Of a DNA stretch of 53,268 nucleotides, positions 1 through 7,726 are shown piece after piece. Made by a program: the position numbers and the translations under genes. Source of the DNA: Streptomyces sp. CT34 (GTDB lineage Bacteria > Actinomycetota > Actinomycetes > Streptomycetales > Streptomycetaceae); the NCBI RefSeq assembly GCF_000805335.1, contig NZ_KN708638.1, forward strand, positions 1,630,728 to 1,683,995. The letters run 5' to 3'. Position 1 is the first letter of the stretch; each line of letters begins with the position of its first letter. The notes below the pieces were generated by a model. It saw only the letters and a program-made list of their open reading frames with translations. It had not been told where the DNA came from and made no database searches.

Positions 1-88
1 GCCGACAACGTCGGGCGCGGCAAAGCGCAGCGGAACGGCGGGACGGCCGACAACGTGGGGCGCAGGCAAAGCGCAGCGGAACGGCCTA
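1..88. repeat. Two-copy 45-bp tandem direct repeat at the window edge
   Basis: A block starting gccgacaacg at position 1 is repeated at position 46 with small differences. Both copies carry the shared core caaagcgcagcggaacggc. The second copy runs into the stop codon of the neighbouring minus-strand gene. More copies may lie off the left edge. Confidence 0.6.
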
Positions 89-517
89 GCGGCCGGCCCC
101 CGTTCGCCGCAGCAGATACGCCGCCCCGCCCGCCAACGTCAGCAGGGCCAGCCCGCCGGCGGCCTGGGTCGCGTCGACGCCCTCTGCCCAGCCGCGGCTC
201 ACCAGGAGGGTTTCGGTGTGCCGGGGGCCGCCCGGTGCGCATTCGACGGTCACCCGGTAGCGGCCCGGCACCGCCCGGCGGGCGATCCGGATGTCGGTGG
301 CCATCCCGTGGGCGCCCGGCCGCAGCGGCACCGAACCGAACAGCCGGGAGACCGCCCGGACGTCGTGGGCCGTGCCGCACCGCCGGCCGTCGCTGATCGT
401 GATCCGCTCCCCGGCCGCCACCGGATTCGGTGCGACCCGGGCCGCCGCGCCGGGCGCGGTCGCGCCGAGGGCGACGGCACTGATCAGGACGGCGGCGGAC
501 AGGTGCGCAGGCTTCAC
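86..517 (-). CDS. Secreted, C-terminally membrane-anchored protein of unknown function
   Basis: The protein has 143 residues and is not recognised by family. I chose the GTG at 517 because a GGGAG Shine-Dalgarno sits just upstream and the protein then begins with a clean signal peptide: a Lys at residue 2, then a hydrophobic run ending near GAAAR. A compact, probably beta-rich middle part follows, with two cysteines (in RRCGT and VECAP) that could form a disulfide. A hydrophobic helix (GLALLTLAGGAAYLL) and a short RRTGAGR tail close the protein, so it is expected to stay anchored with its body outside. There is no LPXTG motif and no enzymatic motif. An upstream in-frame start at 577 is possible but would bury the signal peptide. 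Confidence 0.75.
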   Translation of the reverse strand: MKPAHLSAAVLISAVALGATAPGAAARVAPNPVAAGERITISDGRRCGTAHDVRAVSRLFGSVPLRPGAHGMATDIRIARRAVPGRYRVTVECAPGGPRHTETLLVSRGWAEGVDATQAAGGLALLTLAGGAAYLLRRTGAGR

Positions 518-637
518 TTTCAGCTCCCGGGCCGGCCGGCCGCGGCCCCTCCGGCCGCCGGGGACGCACACCGGCACAGGGCGAGCGAACCACCGGCCGC
601 GGCACCGGGCCAGGCGGGCGCGGCCGGTCAGGTGAAA

Positions 638-681
638 CCGGCGAGCCCCGCCGCCGGCTGCTGACAGGGCGGGCTCGCCGG
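638..681 (-). terminator. GC-rich hairpin downstream of the proX-like remnant
   Basis: Arms at 638-648 and 671-681 are an 11-bp perfect inverted repeat (CCGGCGAGCCC/GGGCTCGCCGG), with further G/C pairing inside. It lies just past the stop of the minus-strand remnant. It has no U-tract, which is common for Streptomyces terminators. Confidence 0.5.
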
Positions 682-716
682 CCCAATGCCCGTGGACCGG
701 GGCTACTTGAACGGTG

Positions 717-1062
717 CTACATGACCGGGGCGATCGTGTCGACGATGCCCGGGTGGTCGCCGATCCACTTCTCGACGCCCTTGTTCTCGTTGCTCTTGCC
801 GGCCTCCTGGATGTCCTGCTCCAGGCTGCCGAGCTCGTCGGCGGTCATCTTCCAGTTCTTCGGCCAGCCGTGGAACTCCGGGAACTTCTTCGGGAGGCTC
901 TTGTTGCCGAGCGTCCTGATCTGGTCGTTGGCGCCCCATGTGCCCTTCGGGTCGGCGAGCTTGGTGAGGTGGTACTTGCCGTACGCCCGGTGCGGGGACC
1001 ACAGGACGACGGCGACGGGCTCCTGCTTGTGGTGGGCCCGGTCCACCGGGAGGTCGCGTTTG
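717..1062 (-). pseudogene. 3' remnant of a glycine-betaine/proline substrate-binding protein
   Basis: The reading frame ending at the TAG at 717-719 encodes only the C-terminal part of an OpuAC/ProX-type binding protein. The segments EPVAVVLWSPHRAYGKY, LTKLADPKGTWG and a terminal KWIGDHPGIVDTIAPVM are typical of the last lobe of this family. Upstream of about position 1062 the frame has no family resemblance and simply reads antisense through the exonuclease gene, so the N-terminal two-thirds and the signal peptide are missing. No transporter partners (ProV, ProW) are in the window. This looks like a deletion remnant of an osmoprotectant transporter, not a working gene. Confidence 0.75.
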
Positions 1063-1076
1063 GGGCATACGGCATC

Positions 1077-2015
1077 ATGCGGGGTGTGAATCGACGCCTG
1101 ATGCTCCTCGACACCGCCTCTCTGTACTTCCGCGCCTATTTCGGGGTACCGGAATCGGTCACGGCCCCGGACGGCACCCCGGTGAACGCGGTACGCGGTC
1201 TGCTGGACTTCATCGCCCGGCTCGTCCAGGACCACCACCCCGACGATCTGGTCGCCTGCATGGACTTCGACTGGCGCCCCCAGTGGCGGGTCGACCTGAT
1301 CCCGTCGTACAAGGCGCACCGGGTCGCCGAGGAGGCCCCCGCGGGCTCCGCGGAGCCGGACGAGGAAGAGATTCCGGACACCCTCTCCCCGCAGGTCCCG
1401 GTGATCGAGGACGTCCTCGACGCGCTCGGCATCGCCCGGATCGGCGCGGCCGGCTACGAGGCCGACGACGTCATCGGCACCCTGGCCGCGCGGGCCCGGG
1501 GCCCGGTCGACATCGTCACCGGCGACCGCGACCTCTTCCAGCTCGTCGACGACGCCCGCGGCATCCGCGTCCTGTATCCCCTCAAGGGCGTCGGCACCCT
1601 CCAGGTCACCGACGGGGCGCTGCTGCGCGCGAAGTACGGGGTGGACGGCCCCGGTTACGCGGATCTCGCGCTGCTGCGCGGCGACCCCAGCGACGGTCTG
1701 CCGGGGGTGGTGGGCATCGGCGAGAAGACCGCGGCCAAGCTGCTGGACGCGTACGGCGACCTGGCCGGGATCAGGGCCGCCGCCGCCGATCCGGCCAGCA
1801 GGATCACCCCGGCGCAGCGCACCCGGCTCACCGAGGCGGGCGCCTACCTGGACGTCGCACCGCGGGTGGTCCGGGTGGCCACCGACGTACCGGTTCCGGA
1901 CGTCGACCTGGCGCTGCCCGGCGAGCCGGCGGACCCGGAGCGGCTGGAGGCGCTGGCCGCCCGGTGGGGGCTGGGTGGCGCATTGCAGCGGTTGCTCGAC
2001 GCGCTCCCCCGGTGA
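1077..2015 (+). CDS. 5'-3' exonuclease (PolI N-terminal-type, PIN/H3TH)
   Basis: The product has about 312 residues and matches the free-standing homologues of the DNA polymerase I 5' nuclease domain. It should remove 5' flaps or RNA primers during lagging-strand synthesis and repair. The N-terminus LMLLDTASLYFRAYFG carries the first metal-binding Asp. Acidic clusters follow in CMDFDWRPQWR, GYEADDVIGTLA and IVTGDRDLFQLV. The helix-hairpin-helix DNA-binding segment is DGLPGVVGIGEKTAAKLL. The ATG at 1077 and the GTG at 1086 are both plausible starts; the longer frame upstream is antisense to the proX remnant. The gene stands alone, and the next gene has its own iron-box promoter. Confidence 0.88.
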   Translation: MRGVNRRLMLLDTASLYFRAYFGVPESVTAPDGTPVNAVRGLLDFIARLVQDHHPDDLVACMDFDWRPQWRVDLIPSYKAHRVAEEAPAGSAEPDEEEIPDTLSPQVPVIEDVLDALGIARIGAAGYEADDVIGTLAARARGPVDIVTGDRDLFQLVDDARGIRVLYPLKGVGTLQVTDGALLRAKYGVDGPGYADLALLRGDPSDGLPGVVGIGEKTAAKLLDAYGDLAGIRAAAADPASRITPAQRTRLTEAGAYLDVAPRVVRVATDVPVPDVDLALPGEPADPERLEALAARWGLGGALQRLLDALPR

Positions 2016-2019
2016 GCTG

Positions 2020-2038
2020 TTAAGTTAGGCAAACCTAA
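2020..2038. promoter_or_regulatory. Iron box (DmdR/IdeR-type operator)
   Basis: TTAAGTTAGGCAAACCTAA matches the 19-bp actinobacterial iron-box consensus (TTAGGTTAGGCTAACCTAA) at 17 of 19 positions. It contains a perfect 6-bp inverted repeat, GTTAGG/CCTAAC (2024-2029/2034-2039). It lies about 58 bases upstream of the siderophore-interacting protein start, where an iron-loaded DtxR-family repressor would block transcription. Confidence 0.88.
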
Positions 2039-2096
2039 CAAGCGGGGTTCACCCAGCGGGGCCGCCCCGTCGTCGACCGCGTCAGGGGAGATTGCC

Positions 2097-2954
2097 GTGG
2101 CAGCAGAGCGTCCGGCCCGCCGAACACCCACCCTCCACCGCGCCCGGGTGCGGCGCACCGAACGGCTGAGCCCGCACATGGTGCGGGTGGTCCTGGGCGG
2201 CGAGGGGCTGGCGGCGTTCGCCGCCGGCGAGTACACCGACCACTACATCAAGCTGGTCTTCCCGCTGCCGCACATCCGCTACCCGGAGCCGTTCGACATG
2301 GCCCGGATCCGGGCCGACCTGCCGCGCAACCAGTGGCCCAGGACGCGTACGTACACGGTGCGCTCCTGGGACCCGGCGGCGTGCGAGCTCGCGGTGGACT
2401 TCGTCGTGCACGGGGACGCCGGCCTGGCCGGGCCGTGGGCGGTGGCCGCCCGGCCCGGCGACGAGATCCGCTTCCTCGGTCCGGGCGGCGCCTACGCCCC
2501 GGACGCCACCGCCGACTGGCATCTGCTGGCCGGCGACGAAAGCGCCCTGCCGGCCGTCGCGGCGGCGCTCGCCGGCATGCCCGCGGACTCCCTGGTGCAC
2601 GCCTTCATCGAGGTCGCGGGCCCGGAGGAGCAGCAGGAGCTGACCGCTCCGGCCGGCGCCCAGATCACCTGGCTGCACCGCGGCGCCGCCCCGGTCGGCC
2701 GGGAACTGGTCGCCGCCGTACGGGCGTTGGAGTTCCCGGCGGGCCGGGTCCAGGCGTTCGTCCACGGCGAGGCGGGCTTCGTCAAGGAGCTGCGCCGGCT
2801 GCTGCGGGTCGAGCACGGCGTCCCGCGCGAGGATCTGTCGATCTCCGGATACTGGCGTACCGGCCAGGACGAGGACGGCTGGCAGGCCGGCAAGCGCGAG
2901 TGGAACCAGCAGGTGGAGGCCGAGCAGGAGACCCCGGCGACGCTCGCCTCCTGA
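2097..2954 (+). CDS. Siderophore-interacting protein (FAD-dependent ferric-siderophore reductase)
   Basis: This 285-residue SIP/ViuB-family flavoprotein is expected to reduce Fe(III) bound to imported siderophores in the cytoplasm, releasing Fe(II). The first half is the FAD-binding barrel with the signature RTYTVRSWD (about residues 81-89). A glycine-rich turn FLGPGGAYAP follows, and then the NAD(P)H-binding part beginning WHLLAGDESALPAV. The C-terminus shows the family's typical SISGYWRTGQDEDGWQ. The GTG at 2097 lies directly downstream of a perfect-looking iron box, so the gene should be derepressed in low iron. It is monocistronic, with no siderophore biosynthesis or uptake genes beside it. 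Confidence 0.92.
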   Translation: MAAERPARRTPTLHRARVRRTERLSPHMVRVVLGGEGLAAFAAGEYTDHYIKLVFPLPHIRYPEPFDMARIRADLPRNQWPRTRTYTVRSWDPAACELAVDFVVHGDAGLAGPWAVAARPGDEIRFLGPGGAYAPDATADWHLLAGDESALPAVAAALAGMPADSLVHAFIEVAGPEEQQELTAPAGAQITWLHRGAAPVGRELVAAVRALEFPAGRVQAFVHGEAGFVKELRRLLRVEHGVPREDLSISGYWRTGQDEDGWQAGKREWNQQVEAEQETPATLAS

Positions 2955-2990
2955 CCCTTTTCCCGCCGTCTCTCCCCTCCGCGGCGCGGC

Positions 2991-3386
2991 TCAACTCCGG
3001 GCCGCGCCGCTCTTCTTCCCCTCCGGCCCGGCCGCCAGCCGCGCCTCGTGGCGCCGCGCCGAGCGGTCCACGTGCGCCAGCCGCCGCATCGCGGTGAGCA
3101 CCGCATCACCCACCACGGTCCCCACGACCACGCTCTCCACCCGTCCCTCGACGTCCGCGTTGCGCCCCACGTACGCCAGGTCGGCGGCGGCGATCCGCTC
3201 GCACGCGTCGGCGTAGTCGTCGAGCACCTCCTCGTAGGCGCCCTGCCCGAGGTCCCGGAGGGTGGCCAGTGCGACGGCCATCGTCTCGGCGGCCGGATGG
3301 CCGTCCTCGACCCGCCAGCCGCGCCGCTCGATCAGCTCCGCGATCGTGCGCCGGGCCTCCGGCAGACCGTCCGGATCGCCCGACGG
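2991..3386 (-). pseudogene. C-terminal remnant of a MerR-type transcriptional regulator
   Basis: The frame encodes a helical segment ([20 protein letters not shown] ... [17 protein letters not shown] ... [20 protein letters not shown]) resembling the C-terminal effector half of a Streptomyces MerR-like regulator family. The expected N-terminal winged-helix DNA-binding half is absent: upstream of about 3386 the frame becomes unrelated sequence that reads antisense through the next gene. An in-frame ATG at 3281 would give a 96-residue product lacking any HTH. The break coincides within a few bases with the 5' break of the divergent gene at 3389, which implies one deletion. Confidence 0.6.
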
Positions 3387-3388
3387 GC

Positions 3389-3793
3389 GCGCACAGCGTC
3401 GGTGTCCCCGACGGCGGCCCGGCCATGCCGCTGACCGGCTGGAACACCACCGGGGGCGATCTGCGCATCCCGCACTTCGTCGGGATGCACGCCCTCCAGG
3501 CCCTCCCCTTCTTCCGCTACGGGATCGAGGCGCCGGCCCGCCGCCTCCCCCGGCGGCGGCACGACCGGGTACGGCTGCGCCTGGTCCTGACCGCGGCCGG
3601 CTTCACCGCCGGGCTGCTCGCCCTCGTCACCTGGCAGGCGCTGCGCGGCCAGGCCCTGATCCACCCCGACGCGGCCACCCTCGGCGCGCTCGGCGCGCTC
3701 CTCGCGGCCACCGCGGCAGCCGCCGGCGCGGCCCTGCGCCTGCCCGTCCCAGGCTCGGAACGCCCCGCCACCGCCCAGGAGTTGGCCGCATGA
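3389..3793 (+). pseudogene. 3' remnant of an integral membrane protein
   Basis: The frame begins with [15 protein letters not shown] and continues [15 protein letters not shown] and [12 protein letters not shown], then has two hydrophobic helices before the tail ATAQELAA. In the family as I recall it, this segment is the middle and end of a multi-helix membrane protein, so the first helices are missing. An ATG at 3425 could still start a roughly 122-residue protein, so residual expression cannot be excluded. The stop overlaps the start of the ABA4-like gene (ATGA), showing that the two were an operon. Confidence 0.6.
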
Positions 3794-4293
3794 ACGACAG
3801 CGTCCTCTTCAACCTGGCGTTCGCTCTCGCGGCACCGTTCTGGGCACTGCTGATCCTGGTCCCCGGCCGCCGCTGGACCGACCGGATCGCCGCCTCACCG
3901 CTGACCGTGGTCCCGGTCATCGGCGTCTATCTCGCCCTGGCTGTACCGGTGTTCCCGCAGCTGTGGGCGGCGGTGAGCCGCCCGGACCTGGCCGGCTTCC
4001 AGAAGCTGCTGGCGCTCGGCGGCGGGGCGGGCGCGATCTGGGCGCAGCTGATCGCCTGGGATCTGTTCCTGGGCCAGTGGATGTACCGGGAGGCCCGCAG
4101 GCTCGGCATCCACCCGCTGGTGACGGGCCCGCTGCTGGTCCTGACCGTGCTGCTCTCCCCCTTCGGCGTCCTGGTCTTCCTGGGCCTGCGGGCGGTGGTA
4201 CGGCGGCGGGCCGGGGCGGTCAGCGGGGCCGCGGCGCCACGATCTCGGCCAGTTCCGCCAGTGTCCGCTCCGCCTCGGGACCCCGGGCGCTGA
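3790..4293 (+). CDS. ABA4-like (DUF4281) integral membrane protein
   Basis: This 167-residue protein has about four hydrophobic helices. Features are the N-terminal [20 protein letters not shown], a second helix around [16 protein letters not shown], and the conserved [17 protein letters not shown] typical of the ABA4 family. The family is named for a plant neoxanthin-formation protein; its bacterial role is unknown. The ATG at 3790 overlaps the preceding stop. The last 74 bases overlap, tail to tail, with the 3' end of the opposite-strand SelA/HPr gene, and the final 30 or so residues are Pro/Arg-rich and may be read-through. Confidence 0.75.
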   Translation: MNDSVLFNLAFALAAPFWALLILVPGRRWTDRIAASPLTVVPVIGVYLALAVPVFPQLWAAVSRPDLAGFQKLLALGGGAGAIWAQLIAWDLFLGQWMYREARRLGIHPLVTGPLLVLTVLLSPFGVLVFLGLRAVVRRRAGAVSGAAAPRSRPVPPVSAPPRDPGR

Positions 4294-5650
4294 GCACGAT
4301 CTCCTCGCCGCACCGGATGCCGATCGACATCAGCGACAGCACACTGCGCGCCGAGACCTCCCGGGCGTCGTCCCCGGGACCGGGCCCCGGCCGGGCGCGG
4401 CGGACGGTCACCACCGCCGCGCTCCGGCCCGCGGTCTGCGCGAAGACGGCGGCGGGGCGGGCGTGCAGCCCGGCCGGCTCGGTGACGACCAGGCGGCGCT
4501 CCACCGCCTCGTCCGCGGCGTCCGGTCGGGTCCCCGGCGCGGCCCAGGTCAGGATCCCGGTGAGCCGCGCCACCACCTGCTCCTCCTCGTCGGCCGTCAG
4601 CGGGCGCGGATCGACGGCCAGCCGTCCGGCGGCCATGTCATGCCCCCGCAGGAAGATCGGCGGGGGGGCCGCCGCCGCCAGGCCCGCCGCGTCCCGCCCC
4701 GCCGCCTCCGGATCGACGGTCAGCTCGGCGCGGTGGATGCCCCGCCCGGCCGGGTCCGCCACGACCCGGGCCGACACCCCCGGCAGCCCGTCCAGCCGCG
4801 CCGCCAGCCGCGCCATCCGCGCCTGCTGCCCCGCCGCCCGGCCGGCCGCGTCCGCGCCGCCGGCCTCCTCGTACGCCCGCACCGCCCGGACGAGGCCGAA
4901 CACGGCCTCCTTGCTCACCTTCATGGGGCGGCCGATGCCGCCGTACTGGGCGCGGCAGGCGGCGATCAACTCCGCCCGTCCGCAGATCAGTCCGGAGGTG
5001 GGGCCGCCGATGGCCTTGCCGCCGCTGTAGACGACCAGGTCGGCGCCGGTGGCCGGCCAGTACCGCAGGTCCTCCTCGGCCGCCGCGTCCACGATCACCG
5101 GCACACCGTGCGCCCGCCCGAGGGCCACCACCGTCTCCAGCGGCACCTCCCCGCTGCGCACCGCGTGGTGCGACCGGACGTACAGCAGCGCGGCGGTGCG
5201 CTCGGTGACGGCGGCCGAAAGATGCTCCGGACGCACCGTGTTGACGCTGCCGACCTCCACCGGACGGCCGCCGCCCAGCGCGATCATCTGGGTCAGCGGG
5301 GCGCCGAAGTGGACCGCGTGCCCTTTCTGGAGCACCACCTCGGCGGGGGCGTCGCCGGCGTCCGGCAGCCGCTCGACGCGCGCCGGGTCCGTACCGGCGA
5401 CCAGCGCGGCGACCGCGATGGCGATCCCGGCGGCGGCGCCGGTGGTGGGGCAGGCGTCCTCGGTACCGGTGGCGCGGGCCAGCTCCCGGCCCGCGGCGAC
5501 CAGCAGATCGTCCATCACCACATGGCTGCGGGCCGCCTCGCCCATCGCGGCGATCACCGCCTCGTCGAGCCTGCTGCCGCCCAGCACGGTCAGCTTGCCG
5601 GCGGCGTTGATGGCGGGGGTGACGCCCAGGTCCTCGTGGAGGGTGCTCAT
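4220..5650 (-). CDS. SelA-like PLP enzyme fused to an HPr-like phosphocarrier domain
   Basis: The protein has 476 residues in two parts. Residues 1 to about 370 are a fold-type-I PLP enzyme of the SelA-like/DgaE-like group. The candidate Schiff-base lysine is K212 in VVYSGGKAIGGP, with a PLP-binding Asp at 188 in VPVIVDAAAEEDL. DgaE relatives remove ammonia from D-glucosaminate-6-phosphate. Residues 385-476 are an HPr-like domain with the phosphorylation-site motif AGLHARPAA (His396) and a Ser in the HPr-kinase-site context (SARSVLSLMSIGI). The fusion is the odd feature: family members I recall are single-domain. The gene is last in a seven-gene cassette, separated from DUF4310 by 145 bases holding a repeat-rich hairpin. 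The start at 5650 has a GGAAGG ribosome-binding site. The exact substrate is unknown. Confidence 0.85.
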   Translation of the reverse strand: MSTLHEDLGVTPAINAAGKLTVLGGSRLDEAVIAAMGEAARSHVVMDDLLVAAGRELARATGTEDACPTTGAAAGIAIAVAALVAGTDPARVERLPDAGDAPAEVVLQKGHAVHFGAPLTQMIALGGGRPVEVGSVNTVRPEHLSAAVTERTAALLYVRSHHAVRSGEVPLETVVALGRAHGVPVIVDAAAEEDLRYWPATGADLVVYSGGKAIGGPTSGLICGRAELIAACRAQYGGIGRPMKVSKEAVFGLVRAVRAYEEAGGADAAGRAAGQQARMARLAARLDGLPGVSARVVADPAGRGIHRAELTVDPEAAGRDAAGLAAAAPPPIFLRGHDMAAGRLAVDPRPLTADEEEQVVARLTGILTWAAPGTRPDAADEAVERRLVVTEPAGLHARPAAVFAQTAGRSAAVVTVRRARPGPGPGDDAREVSARSVLSLMSIGIRCGEEIVLSARGPEAERTLAELAEIVAPRPR

Positions 5651-5681
5651 GGTGGGGTGCCTTCCGTCAGCGGTGGTGAGC

Positions 5682-5757
5682 GGTGCGCCGGTCCCGGCCG
5701 GCACGGGCACGACCGGTCCCGGCCGGCACGACCGGTCCCGGCCGGCACCGGCGCACC
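5682..5757 (-). repeat. Nested direct and inverted repeats before the SelA/HPr gene
   Basis: Three copies of CCGGTCCCGGCCGGCAC lie at 5688-5704, 5713-5729 and 5732-5748. They are enclosed by a perfect 10-bp inverted repeat GGTGCGCCGG (5682-5691)/CCGGCGCACC (5748-5757). On the transcript this would fold into a large GC-rich structure about 32 bases upstream of the SelA/HPr start. It could attenuate or stabilise the message at the membrane-gene/enzyme-gene boundary. Confidence 0.7.
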
Positions 5758-5795
5758 GAGGCGACCGGGCCGGTCCAACTCCGGTGCCTCCTCCC

Positions 5796-6476
5796 TCACT
5801 TCCCCGTGATCGGGAAGAACACCCCGAGAACCATCGCACCGAGGATCGCCCCACCGGTGAGCGGCTTGCGCCACCGGTAGAAGAGCGCCGCCCCGAGCGT
5901 GGCGCCCAGGCCCACGGGAAGCGACGCGGTGGCCGCGGCGATGATGACGAGCGGGCCGAGGTACCGCCCCGCGGCATTGCCGGCGCCCATCATCACGTCG
6001 GCCCCGAAGGTCGATCCGCCGCCGCCCGGGGAATGCACCGTGGCCCGGCGGACGGCGAGGACGACCGCGCCGATCAGCGCGCCCAGCACGGCCCCGGTGG
6101 GCACCGCCAGCCAGAAGTGCTCCAGCGGGGCGGTGATACCGGCCGCCAGCAGCATCGCGGGGATCCCGATGCCGACGCCAGTCTGGAGGGAGCCGCCGAT
6201 GTCCAGGATCCCGACCATCGGTCCCTCGATGACCCGGGCGAAGAGGAAGCCCGCGCCGAAGGCCGCCGCCGCGCCGTAACTCCCGGTGTCCATACCGGCC
6301 TTGAGCAGCGCGGTGACCGCGATATCGCTGAAGGTGCCGGTGCGGTGGACGTAATACAGCTGCGTCCCGGCGAAGATGCCCGCCGCCAGGCACGCCGCGA
6401 AGAGCGGAAAGGCCCCTTCGGAGAGCCAGAGACTCCCCTCGCCGGAGGCGTCCCGCGGCCTCTTCCTCTTCCTCAT
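5796..6476 (-). CDS. DUF4310-family integral membrane protein
   Basis: This 226-residue polytopic membrane protein has Gly/Ala-rich helices throughout. It has a basic N-terminus (MRKRKRPRD), GAAAAFGAGFLFARVIEGP, the conserved-looking MVGILDIGGSLQTGVGIGIPA and, near the end, GGAILGAMVLGVFFPITGK. It resembles the DUF4310 (EF_0833-type) family, which occurs only beside DUF4311, DUF4312 and SFCGS proteins as far as I know. It probably forms the transport channel together with the DUF4311 protein encoded 41 bases upstream. The start at 6476 follows a short region where a gaggaagccat motif is repeated. Confidence 0.82.
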   Translation of the reverse strand: MRKRKRPRDASGEGSLWLSEGAFPLFAACLAAGIFAGTQLYYVHRTGTFSDIAVTALLKAGMDTGSYGAAAAFGAGFLFARVIEGPMVGILDIGGSLQTGVGIGIPAMLLAAGITAPLEHFWLAVPTGAVLGALIGAVVLAVRRATVHSPGGGGSTFGADVMMGAGNAAGRYLGPLVIIAAATASLPVGLGATLGAALFYRWRKPLTGGAILGAMVLGVFFPITGK

Positions 6477-6517
6477 GACGTCCTCATGGCTTCCTCATGG
6501 CTTCCTCGTGGCTCCCC

Positions 6518-7363
6518 TCACCTCGCCGGTCCGCCGCCGATGGCGTCGTGCAGCCGCCGCAGCCACCCCGGTACCTCGGCGTGCAGCTGGCGCAGCAGCT
6601 GGAGGTCGGCACCGCGCAGCACCGCGCCGGCCGCGAACAACGCCACCACCGCCGCGCACAGCACCCTGGTCGTCCTGGTCCAGCCCAGTTCGTCGACGCC
6701 CCTGCCGACGACGATGCCGAGCACGATGCCGGGCACCGCGTTGCCCATCACCACCTGCGCCAGCCCGCCGAGCGCGGTGCCCCAGCCGCCGGTCCGCCGC
6801 CCGGCGTCAACTGCCGCCATCCAGAAGACGATCGGCATCACCGGGTTGATCAGCCACTGCGACGCCGGCCCGAGGACACCCGCGGCGACCTGCTGGAGGG
6901 AGTGCGGAACGGCCGCCGCGGTGGTGTTCAGCACGGTCACCAGGACGAGGCCGACGGCCGCCCCGACCACCGCCATCCGCCGCGGGTCGTGCAGCGTCCC
7001 GGCGGCCTCCCGGCCACCGCGCCGGGCCGTCGACAGCGCCGCCGCCCAGTGCGGAACGATCCGATGGTCCACGTCCGAGGTCAGCGCACCGGTGCCGACG
7101 GCGCTCGCCCAGGCGTGGAAGAAGAAGCCGAGCCCGAAGGAGAAGTGCGCGACCGGGTCGTTCTCGCAGGCGTTCAGCTCGCCCAGGGTGCGGAAGGCGC
7201 CCATGCCCTGGACGGTGGGCGCATGGAACATCCGGGCCACGCCGGCGCCCGCCCCGAAGCCGATCAGCGCGCCGATGACCATCGACTCCAGCGCGACGGT
7301 GAGCGTCCGGCCCGGCGCGGCGGCCACGGCGGTGTCCCCGACGGCGTACAGGAGGCCGCTCAC
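6518..7363 (-). CDS. DUF4311-family integral membrane protein
   Basis: The protein has 281 residues and begins with GTG at 7363, 27 bases after the DUF4312 stop. It is a polytopic membrane protein resembling the DUF4311 (EF_0832-type) family. Diagnostic stretches are GVARMFHAPTVQGMGAFRTL, GELNACENDPVAHFSFGLG, FFFHAWASAVGTGALTSDVD, LINPVMPIVFWMAAVDAG and LAQVVMGNAVPGIVLGIVVG. The charged and His/Asn-rich loop near residues 42-75 is unusual for a plain channel and could bind substrate. It likely pairs with DUF4310 as the membrane part of an uptake system. Confidence 0.83.
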   Translation of the reverse strand: MSGLLYAVGDTAVAAAPGRTLTVALESMVIGALIGFGAGAGVARMFHAPTVQGMGAFRTLGELNACENDPVAHFSFGLGFFFHAWASAVGTGALTSDVDHRIVPHWAAALSTARRGGREAAGTLHDPRRMAVVGAAVGLVLVTVLNTTAAAVPHSLQQVAAGVLGPASQWLINPVMPIVFWMAAVDAGRRTGGWGTALGGLAQVVMGNAVPGIVLGIVVGRGVDELGWTRTTRVLCAAVVALFAAGAVLRGADLQLLRQLHAEVPGWLRRLHDAIGGGPAR

Positions 7364-7390
7364 AGGGGTGTCCTGACCATACGGGTGTCC

Positions 7391-7726
7391 TCACCGCATG
7401 CGGAGCGCATGCTGAAGGGGCGTCAGCCGCTCCTCGCGGACGGTGAACGCGATGGCGTCCGGATCGAGTGCGGCGACCCGCACCTCGATCCGCAGCGTCA
7501 GCTCGTACCGCCGGCGCTCCCGGGGGAACAGCAGTCCCAGGAACCGTTCCGTCCACCGGTGTTCGACCGCCGAGACCACCTCTACGGCCAGCGGCTCCAC
7601 CCGGTAGCAGACCCCGTCCACGGCCCTGCCGACCGCCGCGGCGACCTCCCGCAGCGCGGCGGCGAACGCCCGCTCCCGGGTCGGCCCGCCGCCGCTGACC
7701 CGGACCGTGCGCCGCTCCTCCGTCAC
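7391..7726 (-). CDS. DUF4312-family small cytosolic protein
   Basis: This 111-residue soluble protein resembles the DUF4312 (EF_0831-type) family. The GTG start at 7726 overlaps the stop of the SFCGS gene by four bases (GTGA), pointing to translational coupling. It begins EERRTVRVSGGGPTRERAFA, contains a helical segment ALREVAAAVGRAVDG and later strands such as RRRYELTLRIEVRVAALDPD, ending near LTPLQHALRMR. No catalytic motif is evident. Its fixed place beside two membrane proteins and an SFCGS protein suggests an accessory or energy-coupling subunit. Confidence 0.8.
   Translation of the reverse strand: MTEERRTVRVSGGGPTRERAFAAALREVAAAVGRAVDGVCYRVEPLAVEVVSAVEHRWTERFLGLLFPRERRRYELTLRIEVRVAALDPDAIAFTVREERLTPLQHALRMR

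Noticed and set aside
3106..3468. Alternative frame over the MerR remnant
   Set aside because: It is Arg/Gly-rich shadow sequence; the resemblance lies in the other minus-strand frame.
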